A DNA stretch of 64,000 bases from Azospirillum rugosum (GCF_017876155.1 NZ_JAGINP010000027.1:45627-109626), one strand, 5' to 3'. Numbered from the stretch's first letter, positions 25,211-34,614 are shown. Numbers and translations are program-made. Notes: a model not told the origin generated them from the letters alone.

Positions 25211-27466
25211 ATGGTGATGATCGCACACATCAGGCGAGGAGCGCGCGCGGCGGTTGCCGGGTTGCTGATGCTGCTGGCCGGCATGGGAATCGCGGACGCT
25301 GCCGCCGAGGCGAAGCTGGGCCAGTATCTCGGCACCGTGACGCCGGGCGCTCTCGTCGCCGGGGCCGACCGATTCGGCGCCGTCCAGGCGAACGCGCCGC
25401 TGGTGCCCGTCTACAAGGGCGACGCGCTGGTCGGCCACGCCTACCTCACCTCTGACTTCGTCAACACGACGGGCTATTCGGGCCGGCCGATCCATGTGCT
25501 GGTCGGGCTGGCGCCGGACGGCACGGTGGTGGGCGCCAAGCTGGTGGACCACCACGAGCCGATCGTCCTGATCGGTATCCCGCCGGCCAAGATCAACGCC
25601 TTCATCAACGGCTACGTCGGCAAGAACGTGCTGGCGCTGGCCTCGCAGAGCGCCGCCACCCCGCCGGTGGACATCGTGTCGGGCGCCACGGTGACCGTGA
25701 TGGTCATCGGGGATTCCATCATCCGCTCCGGCAAGAAGGTCATGCAGGCGCTGGGCGCTGGTGGAGCCGCCGCCGCGGCCGTGCCCGCGGTGACCAAGAG
25801 CATCGACATGTCCAAGACGGCCGTGGAGGACTGGGCGACGCTGGTCGGCGACGGCTCCGTCCGCCGCCTGACGCTGACGGTGGGCGAGGTGAACGCCGCC
25901 TTCGAGCATACGGGCAAGGCCGAGGCCATCGCCCGCGCGGAGCCCGGCGAGCCGAACGACACCTTCATCGACCTGTACGCCGCACTCGCCACCATCCCCG
26001 CGGTCGGCCGCTCCCTGCTGGGCGACGCGGAGTACGAGGCGATGGTGCAGCGGCTGAAGCCCGGCCAGCACGCCATCGTCGTGGCGGGGCAGGGGCGCTA
26101 TTCCTTCAAGGGCTCGGGCTATGTGCGCGGCGGCATCTTCGACCGCATCGAGCTGGTGCAGCACGAGGGCTCTGTCCGCTTTCGCGACAAGACGCACAAG
26201 CGGCTGGGCTCGCTCGCCGCCGCGGGCGCCCCGGACTTCCCGGAGATCGGGCTGTTCGTCATCCCCGAAGGAACGGAGTTCGATCCGGCCGAGCCCTGGC
26301 GCCTGCAACTTTTGGTGCAGCGGGCGACGGCCGCGCTGGACAAAGCCTTCGTCACCTTCGACCTCGGCTACCAGCCGCCGGAGAAGTTCCTGAAGGTCGA
26401 GCGCGCCCCCGTCGCCGCCCCCGTCGTCCAGCCGAAGGCCGATCCGGTGGAGCCGGAGGCGACCGGCGAGACGCCGCTGTGGCAGCGCATCTGGCAGAAC
26501 CGGCTGGTCGACATCGCCGTGCTGACGGCGGCCATCACGCTGCTGACCGGCATCTTCTTCTTCCAGGACCAGCTGACCAAGCGCCCCGCGCTGTACGAGC
26601 GGGTGCGGACCGGCTTCCTCGTCTTCACGCTGGTCTGGCTGGGCTGGTACGCGTCGGCCCAGCTGTCGGTGGTCAACGTGCTGACCTTCGCCAACTCGCT
26701 GCGCACCGGCTTCCGCTGGGACTATTTCCTGATGGACCCGCTGGTGTTCATCCTGTGGTTCTCGGTCGCGGCGTCGCTGCTGTTCTGGGGCCGGGGCGCC
26801 TTCTGCGGCTGGCTGTGCCCGTTCGGCGCCTTGCAGGAGCTGGCGTCCAAGGCGGCGAAGCGGCTGGGCGTCCGGCAGATCGACGTGCCCTTCGGGCTGC
26901 ACCAGCGGCTGTGGCCAATCAAGTACATGATCTTCCTGGTCCTGTTCGGACTGTCCTTCTATTCGCTGTCCTTCGCGGAGAAGACGGCGGAGGTGGAGCC
27001 CTTCAAGACTGCGATCATCCTGCACTTCGTCCGCGACTGGTGGTTCGTCCTGTTCGCGGTCGCGCTGCTCGCCGCCGGGCTGTTCATCGAGCGCTTCTTC
27101 TGCCGCTACCTGTGCCCGCTGGGTGCTGCGCTGGCCATTCCGGGCAAGCTGCGGATGTTCGACTGGCTGCGCCGCTACCGCGACTGCGGCAACCCCTGCC
27201 GGCGCTGCGCCAACGAATGCCCGGTGCAGGCGATCCACCCCGACGGGTCGATCAACGTCAACGAATGCATCCAGTGCTTGCACTGCCAGATGCTCTACCA
27301 CCACGACCACAAGTGCCCCGTGCTGATCAGGAAGCGCGAGAAGCGCGAGCGCCGCGGCGGCACCACCCCATTCGCCGATGCGGCGGCCGAGGCCAAGGGC
27401 CGCGCCGCCGTGCTGACCACCGATCCTGCGACCGGACACCTGTCCATCCGGCCGGAAGGAACCTGA
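25211..27466 (+). CDS. nosR: NosR, membrane flavo/iron-sulfur protein for N2O reductase
   Basis: A 751-residue polytopic protein. After a signal-like N-terminus comes a periplasmic FMN-binding domain whose SGATVT motif (residues 157-162) carries covalently bound FMN in this family. Several membrane helices follow around residues 430-640, then the cytoplasmic cysteine motifs CGWLCPFG and CRYLCPLG and two 4Fe-4S sites (CGNPCRRCANECP and CIQCLHCQ). NosR supports nosZ expression and electron supply to N2O reductase. It starts the nos operon, 48 bp before nosZ. The ApbE-like NosX encoded downstream is the expected flavin transferase for it. Confidence 0.96.
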   Translation: MVMIAHIRRGARAAVAGLLMLLAGMGIADAAAEAKLGQYLGTVTPGALVAGADRFGAVQANAPLVPVYKGDALVGHAYLTSDFVNTTGYSGRPIHVLVGLAPDGTVVGAKLVDHHEPIVLIGIPPAKINAFINGYVGKNVLALASQSAATPPVDIVSGATVTVMVIGDSIIRSGKKVMQALGAGGAAAAAVPAVTKSIDMSKTAVEDWATLVGDGSVRRLTLTVGEVNAAFEHTGKAEAIARAEPGEPNDTFIDLYAALATIPAVGRSLLGDAEYEAMVQRLKPGQHAIVVAGQGRYSFKGSGYVRGGIFDRIELVQHEGSVRFRDKTHKRLGSLAAAGAPDFPEIGLFVIPEGTEFDPAEPWRLQLLVQRATAALDKAFVTFDLGYQPPEKFLKVERAPVAAPVVQPKADPVEPEATGETPLWQRIWQNRLVDIAVLTAAITLLTGIFFFQDQLTKRPALYERVRTGFLVFTLVWLGWYASAQLSVVNVLTFANSLRTGFRWDYFLMDPLVFILWFSVAASLLFWGRGAFCGWLCPFGALQELASKAAKRLGVRQIDVPFGLHQRLWPIKYMIFLVLFGLSFYSLSFAEKTAEVEPFKTAIILHFVRDWWFVLFAVALLAAGLFIERFFCRYLCPLGAALAIPGKLRMFDWLRRYRDCGNPCRRCANECPVQAIHPDGSINVNECIQCLHCQMLYHHDHKCPVLIRKREKRERRGGTTPFADAAAEAKGRAAVLTTDPATGHLSIRPEGT

Positions 27467-27514
27467 CCCCAACCGGGTCACAGAAGAGCCCCAAAAGGGA
27501 CAAAGGAGCAGAGC

Positions 27515-29443
27515 ATGTCGAACGAGAAGGCTGAGCGGGCGGGCGTGAACCGTCGCGACCTCCTGGGCGGTACGGCCAAGGCCGCGGCGCTGGCGGGCAT
27601 CGCCGGCGCGGTCGGTGGTGGTGCGGCGAGCAACGCGCTGTTCAGCGCGTCGCCGGCCCAGGCCGCGGGGGCGGGCAACCAGAAGTACGAGGTGAAGCCG
27701 GGCGATCTCGATGAATATTACGTCTTCCACTCCGGCGGCCATTCGGGCGAGCTGCGCATCCTCGGCCTGCCCAGCATGCGCGAGCTGCACCGCATCCCGG
27801 TGTTCAACCGCTGCTCCGCCTCCGGCTGGGGCCTGACCAACGAGAGCCGCAAGATCCTGACCGAGGGGCTGTCGGCCGAGACGAAGGCGTTCCTGGAAAG
27901 CCGCGGCGGCACCTGGCTGAACGGCGACCTGCACCACCCGCACATGTCGTTCTCCGACGGCACCTACGACGGGCGCTACATCTTCGTCAACGACAAGGCG
28001 AACACCCGCGTCGCGCGCATCCGCTGCGACATCATGAAGGTGGACAAGGTCATCGAGATCCCGAACGTCTCGGCGATCCACGGCCTGCGCCTCCAGAAGT
28101 ACCCGCGCACCGGCTATGTCTTCGCCAACGCCGAGCAGCTGATCCCCGGGCCGAACGACGGCAAGAACATCGACCCGAAGAAGTACCGCACGCACTTCTC
28201 CGCCATCGACGGCGACAGCATGAAGGTCGCCTGGCAGGTGCGGGTGGACGGCAACCTCGACAACACCGAGGCCGACTACCAGGGCAAGTACGCCTACTCG
28301 ACCTGCTACAACTCCGAGGGCGGCGTCACCACCGCGGAGATGACGGCGAACGAGCAGGACTGGATCGTCATCTTCAACCTGAAGCGCATCGAGGAGGCCG
28401 TGAAGGCCGGCAAGGCGCAGATGGTCAACGGCGTGCCGGTCGTCGACGGCGGCCACGGCTCGCCCTTCACCCGCTACGTGCCGATCCCCAACAGCCCGCA
28501 CGGCATCAACGCCGCCCCGGACGGCATCCACGTCACCGTCAACGGCAAGCTGTCGCCCACCGTGTCGGTCATGGACGTGCGCAAGCTGGACGCCCTGTTC
28601 GACGACAAAATCAAGCCGCGGGACGTCATCGTCGCCGAGCCGCAGCTGGGCCTCGGCCCATTGCACACCGCCTATGACGGGCGCGGCAACGCCTACACCA
28701 CCCTGTTCCTGGACAGCCAGGTGGTGAAGTGGAACATCGACAAGGCCAAGCGCGCCTACGCCGGCGAGAAGGTCGACCCGATCGTCCAGAAGCTGGACGT
28801 GCACTACCAGCCGGGCCACCTGCACTCCTCCATGGGCCAGACCAAGGAGGCCGACGGCAAGTGGCTGGTCGTGCTGAACAAGTTCTCCAAGGACCGCTTC
28901 CTGAACGTCGGCCCGAGCAAGCCGGAGAACGACCAGCTGATCGACATCTCTGGCGACGAGATGAAGCTGGTGCACGACGGCCCGACCTACGCCGAGCCGC
29001 ACGACACGCTGATCGTCCACCGCTCCAAGGTGAACCCGAAGAGCGTCTTCACCCGCGACGACCCGATGTGGGAAGAGGCGCGCCAGCAGGCCAAGAAGGA
29101 CGGCGTGAACCTGGAGGAGGACGCCAAGGTCATCCGCGACGGCAACAAGGTCCGCGTCTACATGTGGCAGCGCGCCCCGGCCTTCGGGCTGGAGGAGTTC
29201 ACGGTCAAGCAGGGTGACGAGGTCACCGTCTACCTCACCAACATGGACGATGTGGACGACCTGACCCACGGCTTCACCCTGACCAACCACGGCATCGCCG
29301 TGGAGATCGGGCCGCAGCAGACGACCTCGGTCACCTTCACGGCCGACCGTCCGGGCGTGCACTGGTACTACTGCCAGTGGTTCTGCCACGCGCTGCACAT
29401 GGAAATGGGCGGCCGCATGATCGTCGAGCCGCGCGCGGCGTAA
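27515..29443 (+). CDS. nosZ: nitrous oxide reductase NosZ (clade I, Tat-exported)
   Basis: A 642-residue copper enzyme reducing N2O to N2 in the periplasm. The N-terminus has a twin-arginine signal (NRRDLLGGTAKAAALAGIAG, cleavage after AQA), marking clade I. The seven-bladed propeller holds CuZ ligands (for example DLHHPHMS near residue 145). The C-terminal cupredoxin holds the CuA site Cys620-x3-Cys624-x3-His628-x2-Met631. AAAGGAG precedes the ATG. The Tat route is consistent with the tatA/E-type gene at the end of the cluster. Confidence 0.98.
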   Translation: MSNEKAERAGVNRRDLLGGTAKAAALAGIAGAVGGGAASNALFSASPAQAAGAGNQKYEVKPGDLDEYYVFHSGGHSGELRILGLPSMRELHRIPVFNRCSASGWGLTNESRKILTEGLSAETKAFLESRGGTWLNGDLHHPHMSFSDGTYDGRYIFVNDKANTRVARIRCDIMKVDKVIEIPNVSAIHGLRLQKYPRTGYVFANAEQLIPGPNDGKNIDPKKYRTHFSAIDGDSMKVAWQVRVDGNLDNTEADYQGKYAYSTCYNSEGGVTTAEMTANEQDWIVIFNLKRIEEAVKAGKAQMVNGVPVVDGGHGSPFTRYVPIPNSPHGINAAPDGIHVTVNGKLSPTVSVMDVRKLDALFDDKIKPRDVIVAEPQLGLGPLHTAYDGRGNAYTTLFLDSQVVKWNIDKAKRAYAGEKVDPIVQKLDVHYQPGHLHSSMGQTKEADGKWLVVLNKFSKDRFLNVGPSKPENDQLIDISGDEMKLVHDGPTYAEPHDTLIVHRSKVNPKSVFTRDDPMWEEARQQAKKDGVNLEEDAKVIRDGNKVRVYMWQRAPAFGLEEFTVKQGDEVTVYLTNMDDVDDLTHGFTLTNHGIAVEIGPQQTTSVTFTADRPGVHWYYCQWFCHALHMEMGGRMIVEPRAA

Positions 29444-29454
29444 AGGGCGCTGAC

Positions 29455-29527
29455 GTTGGGTTGCGCTGCGCTCCACCCAACCTACGGGCGACCTCGTAGG
29501 TTGGGTGGAGCGGAAGCGCAACCCAAC
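29455..29527. repeat. long imperfect inverted repeat between nosZ and nosD
   Basis: Left arm 29455-29486 and right arm 29495-29527 pair along about 32 bases with one mismatch and one bulge around an 8-base loop (GGCGACCT). The arms contain GTTGGGTTGCGC and CTCCACCCAACCTACG, a repeat type seen widely between proteobacterial genes. In RNA it would form a very stable hairpin directly after the nosZ stop, so it could protect the nosZ message or attenuate transcription into nosD. Confidence 0.8.
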
Positions 29528-29555
29528 AAGGCCTCTCCTGATCAGGACCTGTCGA

Positions 29556-30923
29556 ATGCCCCACCGCCTTCCGCTTCTCCTCACCGCCGCGGCCATCGCC
29601 TTCGCCGCCGCCCCGGCCTGCGCCGCCACGGTGACGGTGGCGCCGGGCGAACTGGCGGGCGCGCTGGCCGCCGCGACGGCGGGCGACACGCTGGTGCTGG
29701 CCCCCGGCACGCATCCGGGGGGGCTGGCGGTCAAGACGCCGGTCACGCTGGTCGGCCAGCCGGGCGCCGTCGTCGAAGGGCGCGGCGAAGGCAACGCGCT
29801 GACCATCTTCGCCCCCGACGTGACGGTCCGGAACGTGGAGATCCGCAGCTCCGGCCTGTCGCTGTTCGACCAGAACGCCGGCATCTTCATCGGCAAGGAA
29901 GCGCACCGGGCGGTGATCGAGGACAACCGGCTGCGCGACAACCTGATCGGCATCTATGTCTGGGGCGCCAACGACGTGATGGTGCGGCGCAACGACGTGG
30001 CGGGGCGCACGGACCTGCGCGTGTCGGAACGCGGCAACGGCATCCAGCTGTGGAACGCGCCGGGCACGCAGGTGGTGGACAACAGCGTCCGCGACGGGCG
30101 CGACGGCATCTTCACCACGACGTCGAAGAAGAACCTGTTCGCCCGCAACCGGTTCGAGCGGGTGCGCTTCGCCGTCCACTACATGTACACGAACGACTCC
30201 GAGGTCTCGGACAACGTGTCGGTCGGCAACGGCGTCGGCTACGCGATCATGTATTCGAACAACCTCGTGATCCGGAACAACCGCTCCCAGGGCGACCGGG
30301 AACACGGGCTGCTGCTGAACTACGCCAACAGCGCGACCATCGACGGCAACGTGATCGACGGCCGCCTGTCGGACGAGCAGGCCGCCCCGGTGGAGATGGC
30401 CGCCGACAAGGATATGCCGGTGGCGAGCGACGGCCCGGTGGAGGGCAAGCGGACCGGCACCTGGAAGTGCGTCTTCATCTACAACGCCAACAAGAACCGC
30501 TTCACCAACAACCGGTTCGAGGGCTGCGAGATCGGCGTGCACTTCACCGCCGGGTCGGAGCGCAACACGCTGACCGGCAACGCCTTCATCGGCAACCGCA
30601 CGCAGGTGAAGTATGTGGGCACCCGCTTCCTCGACTGGTCGGAGAAGGGGCGCGGCAACTACTGGTCCGACAACGCCGCCTTCGACCTGAACGGCGACGG
30701 CGTCGCCGATGAGGCCTACCGCCCCAACGACGTCATCGACCGCGTGATGTGGGCCTACCCGTCCGCGAAGCTGCTGATGAACAGCCCCGGCGTGCAGGTG
30801 ATCCGCTGGGCGCAGAAGCAGTTCCCGGCGCTGCACCCCGGCGGGGTGATCGACAGCGCCCCCCTGATGAACCCGCCGCCACGGCCGGCGACCGCGCAAA
30901 CGGCGCAGAGGAACACGCCATGA
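29556..30923 (+). CDS. nosD: NosD, periplasmic beta-helix protein for NosZ copper-site maturation
   Basis: About 455 residues from ATG 29556, with a Sec signal peptide (MPHRLPLLLTAAAIAFAAAPACA). The body is a right-handed parallel beta-helix of repeated N-x-I/V-x-x-N turns (DNRLRDNLIGIYV, NRFERVRFAVHYM, NNRFEGCEIGVHF), the NosD/CASH arrangement. With the NosFY ABC transporter it helps assemble the CuZ sulfide-bridged copper cluster of NosZ. Its TGA overlaps the nosF ATG (ATGA). Confidence 0.95.
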   Translation: MPHRLPLLLTAAAIAFAAAPACAATVTVAPGELAGALAAATAGDTLVLAPGTHPGGLAVKTPVTLVGQPGAVVEGRGEGNALTIFAPDVTVRNVEIRSSGLSLFDQNAGIFIGKEAHRAVIEDNRLRDNLIGIYVWGANDVMVRRNDVAGRTDLRVSERGNGIQLWNAPGTQVVDNSVRDGRDGIFTTTSKKNLFARNRFERVRFAVHYMYTNDSEVSDNVSVGNGVGYAIMYSNNLVIRNNRSQGDREHGLLLNYANSATIDGNVIDGRLSDEQAAPVEMAADKDMPVASDGPVEGKRTGTWKCVFIYNANKNRFTNNRFEGCEIGVHFTAGSERNTLTGNAFIGNRTQVKYVGTRFLDWSEKGRGNYWSDNAAFDLNGDGVADEAYRPNDVIDRVMWAYPSAKLLMNSPGVQVIRWAQKQFPALHPGGVIDSAPLMNPPPRPATAQTAQRNTP

Positions 30924-31819
30924 CCGATACAGTCACCAGCCATGGGGCCACCATCGTCGTGGAGGGAGTCTCCAAGCAATACGGCGACGCCTTCGCCGTG
31001 CGCGCGGTGGATCTGACCATGGCCCCCGGCGAATGCGTGGCGATGGTCGGCCACAACGGCGCCGGCAAAAGCTCGCTGATCAAGCTGATGCTGGGGCTGA
31101 CCACGCCGACCGAGGGGCGCATCCGCGTTCTGGGCGGCGACCCGGCCAGCGCCGCCGCCTCGCACATCCGCCGGCAAGTCGGATTCCTGCCGGAGAGCGT
31201 GGCCTTCCACCCCAGCATGACCGGGCGGGAGACGCTGGACTTCTACGCCAAGCTGAAGGGCGTTCCGCGCACCGGCAACGACGCGCTGTTCGAGCGGGTG
31301 GGGCTGGAGCCCGCCGCCGTGAAGCGCCGCGTCGGCACCTATTCCAAGGGCATGCGGCAGCGGCTCGCCTTGGCCCAGGCGCTGCTCGGTGGGCCGAAGG
31401 TGCTGTTCCTGGACGAGCCGACCACCGGCCTCGACCCCGCGCTGCGCCAGAGCTTCTACGAGATCGTGCGGGACCTGCGCGACGCCGGCACCACCGTCCT
31501 GCTGTGCAGCCACGCCCTGACGGAGCTGGAGGGGCAGGCCGACCGCGTGGTGGTGATGAGCCGCGGGCGCAAGGTCGCCGACGGATCGCTCGCCACGCTG
31601 CGCAGCCTCGCCCAGCTGCCGATCCGCATCCGCCTGACCATGCCGGACGGCAGCGTCATCGAGACGACCTGCGCCAACGACGACAAGGTGGCGGCGGTTC
31701 GCCGCGCGACCTGCGCCATGGATTGCAAAGGCGGCGTTGACGTCACCGACATCGAGATCGTCCAGCCGAGCCTGGACGACATGTACGCCCACTTCCTGCG
31801 CCGGGAGGCTGCGGAATGA
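30920..31819 (+). CDS. nosF: NosF, ATP-binding protein of the NosDFY maturation complex
   Basis: A 299-residue ABC ATPase with Walker A GHNGAGKS at residues 44-51, signature YSKGMRQRLALAQALL, Walker B VLFLDEPTTGLDP and switch His in LLCSHALTELEG. The start is the ATG in the ATGA overlap with nosD; it ends in an ATGA overlap with nosY. It powers NosY in the sulfur/copper handling step needed for the CuZ site. Confidence 0.96.
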   Translation: MTDTVTSHGATIVVEGVSKQYGDAFAVRAVDLTMAPGECVAMVGHNGAGKSSLIKLMLGLTTPTEGRIRVLGGDPASAAASHIRRQVGFLPESVAFHPSMTGRETLDFYAKLKGVPRTGNDALFERVGLEPAAVKRRVGTYSKGMRQRLALAQALLGGPKVLFLDEPTTGLDPALRQSFYEIVRDLRDAGTTVLLCSHALTELEGQADRVVVMSRGRKVADGSLATLRSLAQLPIRIRLTMPDGSVIETTCANDDKVAAVRRATCAMDCKGGVDVTDIEIVQPSLDDMYAHFLRREAAE

Positions 31820-32646
31820 ACACGCTTCTGATCATCGCGGGCAAGGAGGTCCGGGACGGCCTGCGCAACCGCTGGGTCGTCGCCACCACGCTGCTGATGG
31901 CCGCACTCGCCCTGACCATGAGCTTCCTGGGCGCCGCCCCGACCGGCACGGTCGGCGTCGGGCCGGTGGAGGTGACCATCGTCAGCCTGTCCAGCCTGAC
32001 CATCTTCCTGCTGCCGCTGATCGCGCTGCTGCTGTCCTTCGACGCGGTGGTGGGGGAGATCGACCGGGGCACCATGACGCTGCTGCTGTCCTACCCCGTG
32101 GCGCGCTGGCAGGTGCTGCTGGGCAAGTTCCTGGGCCACGCGGCGATCATCGCCTTCGCCACCGTGCTGGGCTACGGCGCCGCCGGCGTGGCGCTGGCGA
32201 TGGGCGGGACGGAGATCGGGGCGGAGAGCTGGCGCGCGTTTGCCGCCATGATCGGGTCGAGCGTGCTGCTGGGTGCGGCCTTCACCGCCATGGGTTACCT
32301 GGCGTCGTCGCTGGTGCGCGACCGCGGCACGGCGGCGGGCATCGCGGTGGCGGTGTGGCTGGCCTTCGTCCTGCTGTACGACATGGGCCTGCTGGGCCTG
32401 CTGGTCGCCGACGGCGGCAAGACACTGAACGCCGAGGTGCTGAACTGGGCGCTGCTCGCCAACCCGGCGGACGCCTACCGGCTGTTCAACCTGACCGGCT
32501 TCAAGAACGTCAGCCTGTTCGCCGGCACCGCCGGGCTCGCCGCCCACGCGCAGGTGTCCGCCCCGGTGCTGCTGGGCGTGCTGGCTGGCTGGGTCGTGGC
32601 GCCGCTGGCGCTGGCCGCCACCCTCTTTTCAAGGAAGCAGATCTGA
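31816..32646 (+). CDS. nosY: NosY, membrane permease of the NosDFY complex
   Basis: A 276-residue ABC-2 type permease with about six hydrophobic helices. LLLSFDAVVGEIDRGTMTLLLSYPVARWQVLLGKFLGH is the typical NosY loop after the second helix. Start and stop overlap nosF (ATGA) and nosL (TGATG), showing tight coupling of subunit synthesis. Confidence 0.96.
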   Translation: MNTLLIIAGKEVRDGLRNRWVVATTLLMAALALTMSFLGAAPTGTVGVGPVEVTIVSLSSLTIFLLPLIALLLSFDAVVGEIDRGTMTLLLSYPVARWQVLLGKFLGHAAIIAFATVLGYGAAGVALAMGGTEIGAESWRAFAAMIGSSVLLGAAFTAMGYLASSLVRDRGTAAGIAVAVWLAFVLLYDMGLLGLLVADGGKTLNAEVLNWALLANPADAYRLFNLTGFKNVSLFAGTAGLAAHAQVSAPVLLGVLAGWVVAPLALAATLFSRKQI

Positions 32647-33224
32647 TGCGCACCTCCCTGAAGGCCGCCCTGCTGGCGGCGACCCTGCTCCTGCCGCTTT
32701 CCGCCTGCAAGGAGGAACGCGCGGAGACCGCCCCGCCGGCGCCCGTCGCCATCACCGCCGACGCCATCGGCCACTACTGCGGCATGAACCTCGCCGACCA
32801 TCCCGGCCCCAAGGGGCAGGTGCTGGTGAAGGGGCGGGAGCGGCCGATCTGGCTGTCCTCCGTCCGCGACACCTTCGCCTTCACCATGCTGCCGGAAGAG
32901 ACGAAGGACGTCCGCGTCATCTACGTTACGGATGTCGGCAAGGCCGCCGACCCGCAAAAGCCGGACCTGTCGGCCTGGGTCGAGGCGCGCAAGGCCTGGT
33001 ACGTGCTGGGCAGCCGCCAGCGCGGCGGCATGGGCGAGGCGGAGCCCTTCCCCTTCGCCGACGAGGGGACCGCCCGGACGTTTGCTGCCGCCAACGGCGG
33101 CACGGTCAAGCGCTTTGCCGAGGTGAAGGAGGACGAGATCCTCACCCCGCCGGCCCCGCTGGCCCCATCGGAGGACCACATCGCCCACACCGCGGCGGCG
33201 GGTCATGGGGGGCATCGTCAATGA
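32646..33224 (+). CDS. nosL: NosL, copper-binding lipoprotein chaperone
   Basis: A 192-residue lipoprotein with a short signal and lipobox LSAC (Cys21). The Cys-Gly-Met motif (HYCGMNLADHPGPKGQ, near residue 45) and Met/His residues bind Cu(I) in this family, which delivers copper to NosZ. The C-terminal tail is His-rich (HIAHTAAAGHGGHRQ), an additional possible metal site. The start overlaps the nosY stop by one base. Confidence 0.95.
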   Translation: MRTSLKAALLAATLLLPLSACKEERAETAPPAPVAITADAIGHYCGMNLADHPGPKGQVLVKGRERPIWLSSVRDTFAFTMLPEETKDVRVIYVTDVGKAADPQKPDLSAWVEARKAWYVLGSRQRGGMGEAEPFPFADEGTARTFAAANGGTVKRFAEVKEDEILTPPAPLAPSEDHIAHTAAAGHGGHRQ

Positions 33225-33237
33225 TTGCGCTCAAAAG

Positions 33238-33418
33238 CCCTTCTCCCCTCCGGGGGAGAAGGGTTGGGATGAGGGGGAGCCCCGCCAGGGGCTGAAAACG
33301 CTGATGCCAAAGAATTTTTCCGGTCTGCCGACCGTAACGACCCCTCACCCCAACCACGCTTGCCGACGAACGCCTTCGGCGTCCGTCAGCGGCGCGCCCC
33401 CAAGGGGAGAGGGGCTAC
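33238..33418. repeat. GC-rich paired hairpin repeat, copy E, inside the nos operon
   Basis: Left hairpin CCCTTCTCCCC-TCC-GGGGGAGAAGGG with TTGGGATGAGGGGG; right part CCCCTCACCCCAACC followed by a GC-rich insert (CGAACGCCTTCGGCGTCCG) and ending in CCCCAAGGGGAGAGGGGC. The last repeat base lies about 6 bp before the GTG start of nosX, so the repeat forms almost the entire nosL-nosX gap. Confidence 0.82.
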
Positions 33419-33423
33419 AGGGG

Positions 33424-34407
33424 GTGAACCGCCGGCGTTTCCTGGGCATCGCCGCGGCGGCGACCGGGCTGTCGCTGCTGCCGGCGCGGCTGCGGGCCGA
33501 GGGCGTGCCGATCCGCACATGGCGGGGGGTTGCGCTGGGCGCCGACGCCTGCCTGCAATTCGCCCATCCGGACCCCGCGGAGGCCGACCGGCTGATCGGG
33601 ATTTGCCTGGAGGAGGTCGCGCGCCTGGAGCGGGTGTTCAGCCTCTACCGGCCGGACTCCGCCCTGTCGCGGCTGAACCGGGAGAGCGCGTTGGACGCGC
33701 CGCCGGCCGACCTCGTCCGGCTGCTGGCGGAGGCGGTGGGCATCGGCCGTCGCACGGACGGCGCCTTTGACCCGACGGTGCAGCCGCTCTGGCAGCTCTA
33801 CGCCGGCCATTTCGGACGGTCGGGTGCCGATCCGGACGGACCGCCGGCGGTGGCCGTGCGCGGGGCGCTGGGGCTGGTGGATTACCGGAGCCTGCGGGTC
33901 GAGCCCGGCCGCGTGGCCTTCGCCCGCCGGGGCATGGCGGCGACGCTGAACGGCATCGCCCAGGGCTACGTCACCGACCGCGTGGCGGAGCGGCTGAAGG
34001 CCGAGGGGATGGGCGACGTGCTGGTGGACATGGGCGAAATCCGCGCGCTCGGCCACCATCCCGCGGGGCGGCCCTGGACCGTGGGGTTGAAGGACCACAC
34101 CGACGAGGGGCGCACCGTGGAGACGCTGGAGGTCGCCGACCGGGCGGTCGCCACGTCCGGCGGCTACGGCACGTTGTTCGACCCGGCCGGGCGCTTCACC
34201 CACCTGTTCGATCCCGCCAGCGGCGGCTGCGCGTGGGAGTGGCTGGCCGTCACCGTGACGGCGCCGGACGCCACCACGGCGGACGCCCTGTCCACCGCGC
34301 TGTCCGTCGTGCCGGAAGACCGGGCGCGCACCATCCTGAACCGCTTTCCGGGCGTCGCCGCCCGCTTCACCCGCCGCGACGGCAGCGTCATCGCGCTGCG
34401 GGCCTGA
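33424..34407 (+). CDS. nosX: NosX, ApbE-like FAD:protein FMN transferase
   Basis: About 327 residues from a GTG at 33424. The Tat-type signal NRRRFLGIAAAATGLSLLPARLRA follows at once. The body is ApbE-like: VFSLYRPDSALSRLN, DGAFDPTVQPLW, LNGIAQGYVTDRVAERL and DVLVDMGEIRALG. It attaches FMN to the periplasmic domain of NosR through a threonine. In-frame codons upstream belong to the repeat and lack a ribosome site. A pause or terminator effect of the repeat could lower NosX relative to the other Nos proteins. Confidence 0.93.
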   Translation: MNRRRFLGIAAAATGLSLLPARLRAEGVPIRTWRGVALGADACLQFAHPDPAEADRLIGICLEEVARLERVFSLYRPDSALSRLNRESALDAPPADLVRLLAEAVGIGRRTDGAFDPTVQPLWQLYAGHFGRSGADPDGPPAVAVRGALGLVDYRSLRVEPGRVAFARRGMAATLNGIAQGYVTDRVAERLKAEGMGDVLVDMGEIRALGHHPAGRPWTVGLKDHTDEGRTVETLEVADRAVATSGGYGTLFDPAGRFTHLFDPASGGCAWEWLAVTVTAPDATTADALSTALSVVPEDRARTILNRFPGVAARFTRRDGSVIALRA

Positions 34408-34431
34408 CCCTTTTTCCCTCTGGAGGACATC

Positions 34432-34614
34432 ATGGGTAGTTTCAGCGTCATGCATTGGGCGATCGTTCTGCTGCTCGTCCTGCTCCTGTTCGGGGCGGGC
34501 AAGCTGCCGAAGGTCATGGGCGACCTTGCGAAGGGCGTGAAGTCCTTCAAGGCCGGCCTGAAGGACGAGGACGCGCCGCTGCTGAACGAGGAACGGTCGG
34601 GCGGCACCCGGTAA
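34432..34614 (+). CDS. tatE: TatA/TatE-family twin-arginine translocase subunit
   Basis: A 60-residue protein with one N-terminal membrane helix (HWAIVLLLVLLLF), the family hinge FGAGKLP and an amphipathic helix (KVMGDLAKGVKSFKAGL). GGAGG precedes the ATG, 24 bp after nosX. A tatE gene at the end of nosRZDFYL is known from Pseudomonas stutzeri. It probably raises Tat capacity for folded NosZ and NosX. Confidence 0.9.
   Translation: MGSFSVMHWAIVLLLVLLLFGAGKLPKVMGDLAKGVKSFKAGLKDEDAPLLNEERSGGTR

Noticed and set aside
25124..29953. 1609-codon minus-strand open frame across nosR and nosZ
   Set aside because: It mirrors nosR and nosZ, whose copper and iron-sulfur motifs are intact. Its product is low-complexity Val/Arg/Asp/Gly sequence, an antisense artefact.
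33225..33423. Riboswitch in the nosL-nosX gap
   Set aside because: The structure is explained by the GC-rich repeat family seen at many unrelated sites.
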